A stretch of DNA of 45,739 nucleotides from Trichosphaerium sp. ATCC 40318 (GCA_038496445.1 JALMLS010000223.1:1-45739), one strand, 5' to 3'. Positions 1 through 13,965 are shown, numbered from the stretch's first letter. Notes: generated by a model not told the origin, from the letters alone. Translations and numbers: made by a program.

Positions 1-1472
1 TTTGGGTTCATTCAGTGCACATGTTGTAGTGTCCAACTTCACGCAAGAATGCTGTTTCTCTTGACATATTTCGTCTATGAACAAAACTAGTTCCAAACAA
101 CGAACATGGAGGTTGTAGACAACTTGTTAGTCACCAAACACACCACGACTTCGTCATAAAATCACATGTGTTGTTCCACATACAACTCCATTATTGAAAC
201 GTCTTGTACTTCATTAGCTAGAGATATTCCTCAGCGAAGTCACTGGAGTTTTTCCGGCGGTTTAACTGCTATCTGATCTTTTTTTTTGTCACACTATGGT
301 CACACGCGATTAACTTTTCGTCTTCCATTTATCCTCTATACAACAGAAAAGTCGAAATGATTCGGTTGGTGGGTTTTATCCAAAATTGGTAATGTCATGT
401 TGAGAGGTACAAAACGTACTTCCTCTACACGACATAGTATAGACCGTTTTGGTTTGCTTCTTATTGTACTATAAATGAGCCTGTGTTTGCGAACAAGGCA
501 TGTGATTCCTCAGGTAGAAGCTGTTGGTCGGTTGTAAAAGCAGTACACTAAAATCTTACGTTTTCAAAACAGTCTTATAAGTTTATTATCAATTCACTTG
601 CGAGGGTGTTGAAGAAGTCTAAGCGGTTTTTATATTGATTATGTGATTACCATTTGTTTTTCCTCAATTCGATGACTATAACAGCAACACCTTATTACTT
701 TCAGTTAGCTGAAACAAAATATTCAAAACTCACTCATGATTATACCACTAAGGGCCATTAGTATGGCCAAGCATGGCTCCACTGTACTTTTAAACTCCTT
801 GCTTGGGTCTTTCATTGTACCATCTATCAACACGCCAAGAATGATTATGCCAGAGAGCTATGGAAAACCTAAGAAGACCTTCACCAGTAATGTCTTTCGT
901 ACCAAGATAATAGATGCTATCGTTATAAGAACGATTGTCCCTAAGCGCATAAGAACTACAATATTTGATAAGATGCATTGTTGACCATTATAGACAGGCT
1001 CTCTATAATATTGGCGCACATTTACAAATAAAACTGCGAAGATGAGGTTCAAAATACCAGGTAATCCAAGTTGTGCTAAAATACACTATTTAGCGGTGGT
1101 AAATACTGGTCGGATACCGGTCCAGTTTCAAGATATCGGTTTTCAGTCCGGACCTGTCTGAGCTTTAGAACAAGACTAAAGGTCTTACTTTTACGGTTAC
1201 AAACCGGTTAACCGTTCAGGTTTAATCATACCGACCGATTCAGTGAAATTTGTGAAAAACACGGGTAGCTAACAAAAAACTGTGGATATTTCGGATTGAT
1301 GTTGTCGTACATCACCACAGAATTCTGTTTTGGTTATGCGGTAACATAGTATTGCTGTTGTGGAGCGTCAACTGGGTGTCCTGGAACAACATTGGTTTAT
1401 GTATTCATTTGAACAGTTTGTGCTGCAGAGGAAGTATACATGTTGCGGAGGTAGGTAACCTTAAAGCATGCT
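1..1472. other. No supportable gene
   Basis: AT-rich sequence with only short open frames on both strands that overlap each other and resemble no family I know. I see no splice-consistent exon chain, RNA gene or repeat here. Confidence 0.5.
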
Positions 1473-1811
1473 ATGACGATTGTTGATAAGAAAATAAATG
1501 ATAGCAATAAACGCGAGGTCGGTTCTGGAAGCCCTAGCAAAAAAAACAAGAGAGTTAGCCCAGAACTCATCCAGAACACGTGGGAGAACTTTCGTGCTCA
1601 ACTTTCAAAGTTCGAGAAGCAACACGACAAGATTAAAAACACATTTGCATTCGCCTTTGTTGAGGGTGCACTCGTGTTGAGGTATTGTATTGGTTTTACC
1701 GGAGATGATAACGCTCTTGTTCGTATGGTGTATCCATGCTTGCTTCAAGTATTTATTTGTTCATATGACAATGGGAAAGAATGTACTAGTTCGGTCTTCC
1801 ATTTTTATTGA
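1473..1811 (+). CDS. Hypothetical 112-aa ORF with basic linker
   Basis: An intronless open frame of 112 codons. The first 30 residues are polar and lysine-rich (SPSKKNKR at about 22-29), which could be a nuclear localisation signal. Residues 32-55 (PELIQNTWENFRAQLSKFEK region) look helical. The C-terminal half is hydrophobic with several cysteines and matches no family I recognise. It could equally be one exon of a longer gene or a chance frame. It sits about 430 bases upstream of a recognisable small gene on the same strand, with no shared promoter motif. Confidence 0.25.
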   Translation: MTIVDKKINDSNKREVGSGSPSKKNKRVSPELIQNTWENFRAQLSKFEKQHDKIKNTFAFAFVEGALVLRYCIGFTGDDNALVRMVYPCLLQVFICSYDNGKECTSSVFHFY

Positions 1812-2242
1812 AAGTCTACTGACCTCAAGGTAAAGACGATTCTTCCATCCTCACGAGATTCTACAATGAATAACGTTATCGTCATGCGCTGTGAGAGTAC
1901 ATATATCAATGGCTGAATGAACACTTGAGATATGAAACCATGTAATGTAATGTATGAGAAAAATAGGCGAAAACTTGCCTTCATGTACTGATGGGATTTT
2001 TGTTACAAGTGCAATACATAAAATACGTATTTCTGCGGCTGGATAAAGGTACGACAACATTGAGGTTTTGAAGGGTAGAAATCCTTCTCAATGTCTAACA
2101 ATATTTTTTTGCCGCAGCAAAAACTATCCACAGTATCTCAAAGAAAAAGTGAGAAAAAAGTAAAAAAGCGACTCGTAATTCATTCTAAAACAATTCATCT
2201 CGTCATCACAACTCGAAACACTTATTTTTACATACATCTACA

Positions 2243-2650
2243 ATGTTTTCTAACAATATAAGCAATCTTGGGACAAAAACGTATCAAAACGACTTTTACG
2301 GCCTCGCTCAACGTATTACAGTATCTAAAACTCTAGACATAATGTGGGAGAGCTCTTCAAAGACGCTAAAATCAATACAATGGTCTATCCTTCCAGACTC
2401 ACGAAAACACTTGAGAATACTCGTATCATTCGCACTAGATGACTATCTTACGTCTACAGTACCTAACGAGGATGGAGAGCTAGAATTTGATGTATCAGCA
2501 GTAGCAGTTCACAAGGCTTTTGATATGGTATTAACAAGAGGTCCTTTTCCTCACACATGCTTCTTTCCAGAAAACGTCAGGAGATCATATGCAAACTATT
2601 TACGAACTGTAGTAGAAGATCAACATAATAGAGTGCCAACAGGACAATGA
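2243..2650 (+). CDS. GPFP/LPKK small-protein family, long divergent member
   Basis: Intronless gene for 135 aa. The last 50 residues carry the signature of a family present eight times in the window: a helix ending in a hydrophobic stretch, then RGPFPHTCFFPENVRRSYAN and a basic tail (about residues 101-125). The general pattern is G-x-F-P-x4-[LF]-P-x4-R-x2-Y-x3-L. The N-terminal 80 residues are unlike the short members but share their layout with the 19.2 kb copy. It lacks the promoter common to the 20-24 kb members; an A/T- and CA-rich leader precedes the ATG. Function unknown; the basic Arg/Lys/Tyr tail after a Pro-rich turn would suit nucleic-acid or acidic-protein binding, which is only inference. 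Confidence 0.65.
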   Translation: MFSNNISNLGTKTYQNDFYGLAQRITVSKTLDIMWESSSKTLKSIQWSILPDSRKHLRILVSFALDDYLTSTVPNEDGELEFDVSAVAVHKAFDMVLTRGPFPHTCFFPENVRRSYANYLRTVVEDQHNRVPTGQ

Positions 2651-3486
2651 ATCGTCTGGTGAACAAACTATAGACAGAAAGAAAAAAAAAGACTTGTAAA
2701 TAAATTTTTAATATTAGCTGGACTGTACATCACAAGCTTCTAAAATCTGCAAGTTGATACAATTATTTCCTCCAATTGCTGATAACAAGAAATGCATGAG
2801 TACACTCTGACCTGTTAAATTCATGACAATCTATAGCCTTGTATCCTTAATTGTTGAAGTTCAAAGATAAGATAAAAATGGTAAGCGCAATATCAACCTT
2901 AGACGTTTAGTAAATGGTAAAAAAGTATCAATAATAAACACAAGGCAGACATCTAGTAGAGGTACCTTTACCCTGTAAGGCTATTCTATTCTACAAGCAG
3001 TGCTGCATTGTTTACTACCTAAGAGGTAGCTTTTAAACATACTAATATAAGTCTGAATAGTGATGATTGTTTATCGACATTAATATGCTAAACAAACTCA
3101 ATTGTTTATCAGCATTGAAGAAAGGCTACTGGTAAAAACAAGAATAAAAAAGGATATAGCGGTTTGTTAGCAACTAATAACAACTAAAGCATGTTTTCGA
3201 TACTAGCTTATTGCATTGATTAGTACCACTAGCACTGGATATGAACAGTCTTATTAAACACTCATACTATTCACATGTGTCTTGCTGTGCGCCCTATTGA
3301 AATTTCCATTTGTCACCACGTATCGTGGAGACATTGTTGGTATTGTTACACCGTTAACCACCCCGCTATTGTTGCAATGTGCACGTGATTTCCAATACCG
3401 CTACCAATGTTAAAGCACCAACTTAACACCTCATAACTTAGCTATGTTCATTGAACAACAACAAATTGTGTAATCAGTCTTGTAAC
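2651..3486. other. Intergenic, AT-rich
   Basis: No gene seen. The stretch contains short imperfect direct repeats around TTTATC and a CACGTG at about 3392, roughly 95 bases upstream of the 14-3-3 start codon, a possible bHLH/G-box type site. Confidence 0.4.
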
Positions 3487-4595
3487 ATGTCGATGAATGC
3501 ACGGGAAGCAGCATTGTACCAAGCAAGTATTGCTGATGAGGTTAAACGGCTTTTTAAATAGATTACGATAATTACTCATTTTAAATTAGTCGGAGCAGTA
3601 TGAGGATATGGTAGAGGCTATAGAAGCTCTAGTGGCCATAGCAAAAGAAGATGGCGAGTTATTATCAAAAAACGAGAGAATTCTTGTTACCGTTGCCTTT
3701 TCTAATGTTATAAGTGCGTTGAGGACATCCTGGCGAATTTTACAAGGTGTAGAAAAGTACGTTTTCTGCGGCAGCATGAGACAGTTTCAGAAATTCCTAA
3801 ATTTTTATTTGTAAAAAGTCTAATTTTTTCAAAAAAATTACTTTGACTGTCGGTACTTTTCGTCGGTACAGCATGAACGAATCGCAAAATGACTTTTGTG
3901 CCTATAACTATAGAATACTAGCTACATGTTTATAATAGCTATTGAAGGTTAAGCCGGTTCTGAGGTGAGTAAAAACGTCTCAAAGATTCTCGAAATCATG
4001 TAAATATCAAAAATTAATAATTTCGTAATTGTCGAAACTGTTTCAAAAGCGATGCTGCCCCTCTCTGTACCAATGCTTAATGTAATGTGGTTTTAGTAAG
4101 GCAGTTATTAACTCAGAAGAATCGCAAGTGCGTGTTGTAAGAGCCTACAGAAAGAAAATAGAAGGTAAACTCATAGAAGCAAGCAAACGTGCCATGAAAG
4201 CACATGACACTATTCTCTCAATTGAAGGTCAAGACAACCAAAGTATATTAACCTACACATCTCTTAAGAGTAATTACTATCGATACATCATTGAGATATC
4301 ACGTGATAATGATAGAGAAGAATATACACAACAATCTATCCAAGAATTAAATGAGATTTATGGTTGTATTTCAGAGATGGTTCCTGTTCTTCCTATGGTT
4401 CTTTCTTTTCATTTGAAACAAAGCGGAAAACAATTTTATATTGGGAATAAGAATGAAGCTATTGAAATGGCACAGAAAGCTGTTGATGATGGTATAAGTT
4501 ACCTTGATAAAGTAAGTGATGATACATACACAGATGCAACCAAAATTCTTCAAATTCTACGTGACAACATTATTGTATGGAAAGAAGCAGCCTAA
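3487..4595 (+). CDS. 14-3-3 protein, full length but with degraded phosphopeptide groove
   Basis: Three exons fit in phase: 3487-3540, 3590-3746 and 4105-4595, giving 233 aa (the family is about 245). Helix 1-3 signature: ESEQYEDMVEAIEALV, then NERILVTVAFSNVISALRTSWRIL. Helix 5 keeps LKSNYYRY, so the Arg/Tyr that bind phosphate (R127/Y128 in human zeta) are present. The C-terminus keeps the helix 9 signature LQILRDNIIVWK. Other groove residues are changed: K49 position is Ser, the first Arg of GARR is Leu, and the Asn in LALNFS (N173) aligns to Leu. A 14-3-3 dimer normally binds phosphoserine clients in the cytosol; this copy may dimerise yet bind poorly. It converges on a MORN pseudogene 40 bases downstream. 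A broken copy lies at 40.5 kb. Confidence 0.88.
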
Positions 4596-4636
4596 TATTA
4601 GTAAATAAAAATGTGCATTATCTACTCTTTTGTCAT

Positions 4637-5230
4637 TTACTTGTAAACTCCCTCTCTTATACCATTCTTGTAAAAACGCTTTAGCCTTAAATTTCCATTA
4701 GCAAACCACCGTTTGGCTTCTTCTTCTTGTTTATCATCAATGTAGTTACACTGCATGTTCTTCTTTTTATCATTAACACATCTACAATGCTCCATCAATT
4801 GGCCATTATCATACTACCCTTTTCCTCGCTTGTTGTTAAGGTAGTTATACTGTATTTTCAACTGGCCATTTTCACTCCAGTACTTGGCCTCTCCTTCTTG
4901 CTTGTTGGTAATGTAGTTACACTGCATATCCAATACCAGATTCACACGCTACATACTGACAAACAAGGAGGTCGTTTCTTTTCCCCATTTTCCATGCTGT
5001 TTTAGGTCACTATCATACCGTGTTGTTGCTGTCTGCATTGAAAGCATTGGCCAACACGTATAAACCAATGTCCAACTTGATAATATCAAGGTATATTTCA
5101 ACTGGATGCAATAGACAGAGTGTCTCAGTTTTTGAAACAAATTCGTGTTCATTAGTTGATTCATTGTTTGAAGTTTTCTTTCAAGATACGTTCTGTAGCT
5201 GCCGCCATACAGATTAATGTTATGCAACAT
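4637..5230 (-). pseudogene. Ruined MORN-variant (YwqK-like) gene
   Basis: Read on the minus strand, the start resembles the two other MORN-variant genes of the window: WPMLSMQTATTRYDSDLKQH, then GKW (near 4990-5060), matching WPSLSKYTATTSRYDYKMKQ at 31.0 kb. Downstream come repeat pieces such as YWSENGQLKIQYNYLNNKR and KRFYKNGIREGVYK ending at a stop at 4637. The pieces lie in different frames with stops between them, so the gene is dead. The parent family repeats a G-x-Y-K-x-W-Y-x-N-G-Q-L unit of about 24 aa. Confidence 0.8.
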
Positions 5231-5342
5231 TGCTTGCTCTTCAAGATTTTGCAGAGATATTTTAACTTGGACTTGTTTGAGGGGTCGGTGGCAGTTACAT
5301 TTTTTTTTATTTCATTTTTTCCTTTTTTTTTTACATTGTTGT

Positions 5343-8746
<3,404 letters not shown>

Positions 8747-9018
8747 CGACTCTAAACCTGAAATAATGTTAAGTGACACAAAGTCTTGCGAAAAAAAAAA
8801 AAAAGCAAAGAAACGGCAACGATTGCTTCGTTTACTTAAGAATTCTACGTGGAACATAAAAAGCGAAACAAATTCTATTAAATAAAATCGATTACCTTGC
8901 AATTAACAAAGCATCACGTGATAGTACAAAGATTTTTTAAATGCTTAAAACGCGAGTTGCATCACTTCGACATTGTTGTTTGCTCTCACCATAGTTTCCA
9001 TACAAGAGTTGTTATTGA

Positions 9019-9029
9019 TATATATAAGT
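9019..9029 (+). promoter_or_regulatory. TATA-like element upstream of the EEP gene
   Basis: GATATATATAAGTAG lies about 105 bases before the ATG at 9132. A CACGTG lies near 8916 between the two divergent genes. Position and sequence suit a core promoter, but no start site is known. Confidence 0.35.
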
Positions 9030-9131
9030 AGGTTGAACTGTACAGTGACAGATTAAGGCGCAACCGGGATTGAAGTCTAAAGACGCCTTAACTTGTTTTG
9101 TTGTTCAACTTTAACAAAATAATACCGTAAA

Positions 9132-10816
9132 ATGAGCATGTCTGCGTATATTCCATTAATGGTAGCACTATGCCTATGTTTGGTGTATGCTATACATTTT
9201 CCAGAACAGCGCATTACAAATAAATTCTGCCCTGAGGCACCAAGAACACCTGAAGATCGTAGAACAAACAAAAGAGCGCTTCGTGTTGTATGTCAAAGCA
9301 AAAAAAAAAAAGAAAATAATTAAATGGCTAACAGTTTACTTACAGGTTGAGTTTAACGTTGAATGGTTGTTTCTAGAAGAACCAGGTGCGGTAGCAACAT
9401 TATCTAAAAAAGTTCAATAGAATTGTCAGACTTGGACACTTTTTGTTAATCACGTGGATTTGTATTCCTCCAACGTGAAGATTTTGTTTTTTTATGGCAG
9501 TTTGTTGTCTCTGCTTTTGTGTTGTGTAACGGTGCTAACCACGTGTTATTAATAGGTGATCCTACCAAGCGTTGTCCTGGTACTGGATGTAAATGGGAGA
9601 ATCAGACGATTGCTGTGGAGCATTTGAAGGAAATAGCAGGCTTTATGAAAACTATGAATGCTGACATTATTGTGTTTGTGCGTTTTCTTTTCAAACATAG
9701 TTCGTTGTAATGTCTTATAATTGTAGATTGAACTAGAGGACTGCTATGTATTAGAATACTTGATAGACGCACTACCAGGAATGGGATACAAGGGCTACGT
9801 CCTTAAGGTTAAATCAAAGTCTTTTTTACTTCTTCCATGTGTAGCAAACTAACTATTTGACTTTGAAGGGTACTGATACAGCAACAATGCAAAACGTTGG
9901 TATAATGACAAGAGTGGATCCACTTGTTGACCTAGAACGCACAGCTGATAGGGTTGAGTATCCTGTTTCCGGAAACACATGCAAGTACGTTAAAAGTTAA
10001 ACGTTTGGTAAAAAAATCAGAAAAAAAAACCTAACGTGTGCATTTAGTTACAATGGAAATTCAGGAACTTATGGTGTTTCAAAACATGTATTTACTAGAT
10101 TTCACTTGACAGGTGTAGATGTTAATATATTTCTCATTGGGTTTCATTTTTTGGTACTTCTTTGAAATTTTTCTCAATAGTTTCTTAGTTTTTTTTTAGG
10201 CTTTCCCAACAACTGCTGACAGATGCGCCAAGCGTGAAGCACAATCTTTAGTTATTCGTGGTGTAATTGAAAAACACGCTAAAGAATTTCCAAATGATGA
10301 AATCATTGCTATTGGTGACTATAACGACTACAGTGATTTATTTTTAGATACAGCAGGAAACAAACCAACATCTCGTGTACGGATTGTTTTTAGAGTTTTT
10401 TTATTTTTCACGTGTCTTAACCTCTACCCAATAGGTGCTGAAATTCATTCGTGAATCTGTTACACCTGAGTTGTACAATGTTGGGCTAACCCAACAAAGC
10501 GGCGGGTTAGAGACATACTCAGCTTGGTACGACTTTTAAAGAACATTAATTTTTTTTGGACTGACGCCTTTCAAACAAGGTACGATATAAATAGAAATTG
10601 TATAGATGATGCTGGAGAAGAGCATACAATGATTGATCATATCTTGATATCATCAGGTTTAAGAAATGCGCTAACACAAGTCAAATACGATCACATGTTT
10701 GTTGGTAAGTTATTTCCACGTGTAAATTTTTCTTCTTGGTGTTTACGTTTCACATAGCGAGTTGTGAATCGTTAGCATCCGACCATTGGCCTATCGTTGT
10801 TGATTTTTCGTTTTAA
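9132..10816 (+). CDS. Secreted endonuclease/exonuclease/phosphatase (DNase I-like) protein
   Basis: Ten exons (9132-9287, 9346-9385, 9556-9677, 9727-9807, 9869-9984, 10048-10153, 10200-10376, 10435-10526, 10580-10704, 10758-10816) join in phase to 357 aa. Residues 1-20 form a signal peptide (PLMVALCLCLVYA core). EEP-fold motifs follow: RVVEFNVEWLF (metal-binding Asn), DIIVFIELEDC (catalytic Glu), GFHFLAFPTTADRCAKREAQ (the family's HLxAxPT..RCxxREAQ), IAIGDYNDY (catalytic Asp/Asn) and SDHWPIVVDF (terminal Asp-His pair). The set of active-site residues looks complete, so a Mg2+-dependent nuclease or phosphodiesterase acting outside the cell or in a food vacuole is likely; the substrate cannot be told. 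CKREAQ and paired cysteines suit an oxidising compartment. Confidence 0.9.
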
Positions 10817-11371
10817 TAAAGAAAAGAGCAATTAAACAAGTCTCTACCACCCATCAAAAACAAAACCAATTTTTGCTTCTCTTTTTAAATTGTACTACAT
10901 AGTTTAAACTTGTGCTTGTGCACGTGCAACTGGTAAGACTTGCCTAAAGCCCACCTATTGAACTAACTGGATAGCGTATTTTGTTTTCTTCATCCACAAC
11001 AGGTCTTATCGAAAAAGAACGTGAAGCGAGAGTCAAATTTAGTTCTCTTACGGGTTGTGTAAAAGAGCGTGGTCACCTGTCGCGTGAGCGCAAAAAAAGT
11101 ACTAGCGTCAAAATGAGGGGAAAACCGAGCCGAAATTACAAAAATTTGACACAACACGCTATAAACCAAGTAAAAATACTATCGTACGCGTAAATTACCC
11201 AAACCGAACGTTAAAACGGCAATTGAACGAGCAGACTGCAAAAAACACAAAGAAACCACACAAACTTATCAAAACAACCGAGCGAGAGGCGGTAACATTA
11301 CAACAGACCAAACAAACAAACAAAACAGAAGATAAAAAATACAACTTTTATTTAAAATACAAGTGTCGCCC
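10817..11371. other. Intergenic between two 3' ends
   Basis: Polyadenylation-like AATAAA lies at about 10815. A 70-codon lysine/arginine-rich frame at 10981-11193 has no family match and no splice partners, so I do not call it. Purine-rich AACAAACAAACA tracts precede the end of the minus-strand coiled-coil gene. Confidence 0.4.
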
Positions 11372-12597
11372 TTACTCTTGGCGACTATCATCAGTAACCG
11401 ACTCCTCGTCAGCCTCGACAATATTGTGCACGTAGTCAGGTCCGTAGAGCTTCTTTCCGTGGTCTGTCATGTTATCTATCCTCCTGCGTTTCAGTTCTTT
11501 GCATTCTGCTTTTTTTTCTTGTCGTTTACGTTTATGGTACGTAGCTCGTTTCTTCTGGTGTATAACTAGTTGCTTCTGATTAGCGATCTCTTTATCCCTA
11601 TCTTCGATTTGTTGATTTGAATCAGCGATTTCTTGCTGTTGACCATCGATTACTCGTTGCTTTTCTGCTATATCCTTCTTCTGAAGTACGTTAACTTCTG
11701 CTTGACGTTTCCGTTCTAATTCTAGGCTCTCATTTTCTTCCTTTAGAAGAGCGTTCTCTGAGCTTTGAAGAGCATTTTCTTCCTTAAGGAGCAAATTCTC
11801 TGATCTCTGAAGGTCATGCTCTTCCTTAAAGCGCACACTCTCCTCGCGTAGACGTTCATTCTCTTTTTTTTGGCGTGCATTTTCTTTTTTTTGCTGTTCA
11901 AGTGCTTCTTTAAGAGCTGCTACCCTCTCTTCCAAATAAACCACCCTGGCGTCTTGCTTTTGAGAAGCCAGTTTAAGAGAAGATATCGATTTCTGTGCTG
12001 CATTTAATTTGCCTTTGGCTATGGCGCGAAGAGATGTGTATCGAGAGTCTGCCAAGTCCTAAAGCGCCATTAATATTGACGAGTAAAGCACGTAAATAAA
12101 AAAAAACTTTTGTTTGAGCAGCCCTTTTATCTATGTGAATGCTAAGTGGGCTAAGACGGCTCCAAACTTGTTTAGAAAGCTAACTAAATAACTTTGGAGC
12201 CCTCGAATCCCACATCGTACACAAGCGTGTGCATTGTTAATGCTGCGAATCCACGCGTCACGAGATTTCTAAGGGGCCGTACATTCGATAAAATAAGCCT
12301 CACGCAACAAGAAAATTGCTTCACACTGCTAAGTGCACAAGCTGGCTCCAAACTCATTTAGAAGCTACGAAAATAACTTTGGAGCCCTCGAATACACATC
12401 GTCCCCTTCGCGCGCAATATTAAAGCAACGCGTGCCTTTAGGAATCCGTACAGCACAATTTTAAAGTGGCAACGAGCGTCTAGCCCAGTTTTTCTTTTCT
12501 TACGTGCCTTTAACTCTTGTACATTCGTTTTTAATACAAAGTCATCGTAACCGAGCACTTTTGGCAAGCCTTGAGCGATATCTGTTGTAGTAGTCAT
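11372..12597 (-). CDS. Coiled-coil protein with a GC-AG intron
   Basis: Exon 1 is 12597-12508 (30 codons starting MTTTTDIAQGLPKVLGY) and exon 2 is 12058-11372 (229 codons), phase 0 on both sides, giving 258 aa. From about residue 45 to 230 the protein is one long, highly charged coiled coil with heptad-like blocks (repeated ENxLLKEENALQSSEN and QKKENARQKKEN) and a basic segment KKRATYHKRKRQEKKAECKE near residue 205, a likely nuclear signal. The acidic tail ends DEESVTDDSRQE. The donor reads AAG|GCACGT, where two duplicated copies upstream have GTACGT. Using the internal GTAAG four bases on would shift the frame. The 449-base intron holds two hairpins. Function unknown; similar chains serve as scaffolds or tethers. 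Confidence 0.8.
12158..12201 (-). repeat. Intronic hairpin A
   Basis: Arms GGCTCCAAA (12158-12166) and TTTGGAGCC (12193-12201) pair perfectly over 9 bp around a 26-base loop that contains a second TTTAG/CTAAA stem. Lies in the intron of the coiled-coil gene, followed by CCTCGAA. Confidence 0.75.
12344..12386 (-). repeat. Intronic hairpin B
   Basis: Arms GGCTCCAAA (12344-12352) and TTTGGAGCC (12378-12386), 9 bp, 25-base loop, followed by CCTCGAA. It sits 186 bases from hairpin A in the same intron. Confidence 0.75.
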
Positions 12598-12870
12598 TTT
12601 CTATTAACGTTTTGAATTTGGCGCGCAAATAATTTAAAAGTCAACAAAGACGCCGAAACTAAATTATTACGAAAGTCAGTCTAAAATCAATACTAACTTT
12701 TCAACATTACGTGGAGGTTTGGTAGCATTGATATCAAAGATGTCTACCATTGACTATCGAGTGTATGCCAAGTCCTAAAGTGCCATTAATATTGACGAGT
12801 AAAGCACGTAAATAAAAAAACTTTTGTCTGAGCAGCCATTTTATCTATGTGGATGCTAAGTGGCTAAGAC

Positions 12871-12910
12871 GACTCCACAGTCATTAGAGAATCTTAAACA
12901 CTGTGAAGCC
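12871..12910 (-). repeat. Hairpin C in duplicate intron
   Basis: Arms GACTCCACAG (12871-12880) and CTGTGAAGCC (12901-12910) pair at 8 of 10 positions. The inner CACAG/CTGTG pairs replace the CAAA/TTTG of hairpins A and B on both sides. Followed by TTCGAA. Confidence 0.65.
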
Positions 12911-13051
12911 TTCGAATACCACATCGAACACTACGTGTGCATTGTTAATGCTGCGAATCCACGCGCACGTTATCTCCAAGCGTCCGTACATTCGATAAAG
13001 TAAGCCTCGCTCAACAGAAAACTTGCTTCGCGCTGCTAAGTACACAAAATT

Positions 13052-13092
13052 GCTTCAAACTTATTTAGAAGCTACGAAAATAACTTTGAAGC
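13052..13092 (-). repeat. Hairpin D in duplicate intron
   Basis: Arms GCTTCAAA (13052-13059) and TTTGAAGC (13085-13092). Relative to hairpin B both partners of one pair changed (C-G to T-A), so the stem is kept. Same loop TTATTTAGAAGCTACGAAAA as B apart from a few bases. Confidence 0.75.
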
Positions 13093-13411
13093 CCTCAGGT
13101 GCACCGTCCCCGCCGTGCGCATTAGTAAAGCACGTGTATTAGGAATCCGTACAGCACAATTTTAGAGTGGCTACGAGCACTTGGCCCATTTTTTTATACG
13201 TACCTCAGTTTACTTGTTGATCAAGCGAATACTTTTCCTTTTCTGGGTAACAAGTTAATACGTTACCAGTTACGCGCACAGCTTACCTTATACCTCCAGG
13301 CGGTGTGTATGATAAATATAACCCGTTCAGTCAAAAAGAAGGCGATAATAGCCCAAACTGCAAACAAACTCGCAAGGCATAATCTCTAGAGAACATACGT
13401 CGCCATAAGGC

Positions 13412-13860
13412 CTAAAGCGCCATTAACATTGGCGAATAAAGCACGTAATAAAAAATCGTTCGTTTGAGCCTTTTATTTCTGCTGCGGCATAGGATGGCTT
13501 TGAAGCTGTTCGAGAAACATTCGCAAACAACTTCAAAGCCCTCGAAGGCAACAACGTTCACGACGTGCGCATTATAACGCCCTCGCGTAGTTTTGGGTTC
13601 GTACAGCACAAATTATCTATTTCGCGCGTTGTTTTTTAAAACGTACCTTTAATGCGTGTATTTGTAAACTTCATTGATCAAACGGTAGCAAGCGTAAACG
13701 CACATCTTTTCTTTTGAATTGCTTTTCTGGCGGGTAAAAAGTCAATAACCGTAAACATTATGGTCGGTCGTCCTGTCTGCCTAGGCAACCAGGTTAACAG
13801 ACGTACAAAACAAGATGTCTTGATTGTATTATCAGTTCTTTTGAAACACATTGTACACAA
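13412..13860 (-). pseudogene. Duplicate of coiled-coil gene 5' part (copy 3)
   Basis: An exon-1-like piece ending CATTAAAG at 13647 is followed by a GTACGT donor and a 235-base intron-like segment (13646-13412) that starts and ends like the intact gene's intron but carries one hairpin only. The exon after it (GCCTTATGGCGACG) has diverged and the coiled-coil body is missing. A 60-codon minus frame at 13678-13860 may be the decayed first exon. Confidence 0.6.
13496..13540 (-). repeat. Hairpin E in duplicate intron
   Basis: Arms GGCTTTGAAGCTGTT (13496-13510) and AACAACTTCAAAGCC (13526-13540) pair over 14 of 15 positions around a short loop containing CGAGAAACATTCG. The arms differ strongly from A and B but complement each other; followed by CTCGAA. 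Confidence 0.8.
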
Positions 13861-13965
13861 TGATGATAGAAACGAAACGGTGGTTGTACAAAGTTTTGGG
13901 TTTAATAAATTACATTTTAGTTTTTCTTTACATTTTTTTTTTCTCGTTTCTGTTACTTGTTGTAA

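Larger units (their letters stand above)
12774..13260 (-). pseudogene. Duplicate of coiled-coil gene 5' part (copy 2)
   Basis: On the minus strand an exon-1-like piece ends at 13204 with a canonical GTACGT donor. The intron-like part 13203-12775 is closely similar to the intact gene's intron, including the GCACGTAAATAAAAAA block. It is followed by GACTTGGCATACACTCGATA, the counterpart of exon 2's first codons, which then hits a stop. The coiled-coil body is absent. It is therefore a tandem duplicate of exon 1, intron and the acceptor only. Confidence 0.75.

Noticed and set aside
736-1052. Overlapping frames of 62-82 codons on both strands
   Set aside because: Mutually overlapping, no domain likeness, no splice partners; composition looks random.
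10981-11193. 70-codon Lys/Arg-rich frame downstream of the EEP gene
   Set aside because: No family likeness, no splice signals leading to it, composition explained by A-rich DNA.
12158-12215. tRNA-like look of GGCTCC...GGAGCC followed by CTCGAATCC
   Set aside because: No D-arm or anticodon arm fits, and the TCGAATCC is not kept in the other hairpin copies.
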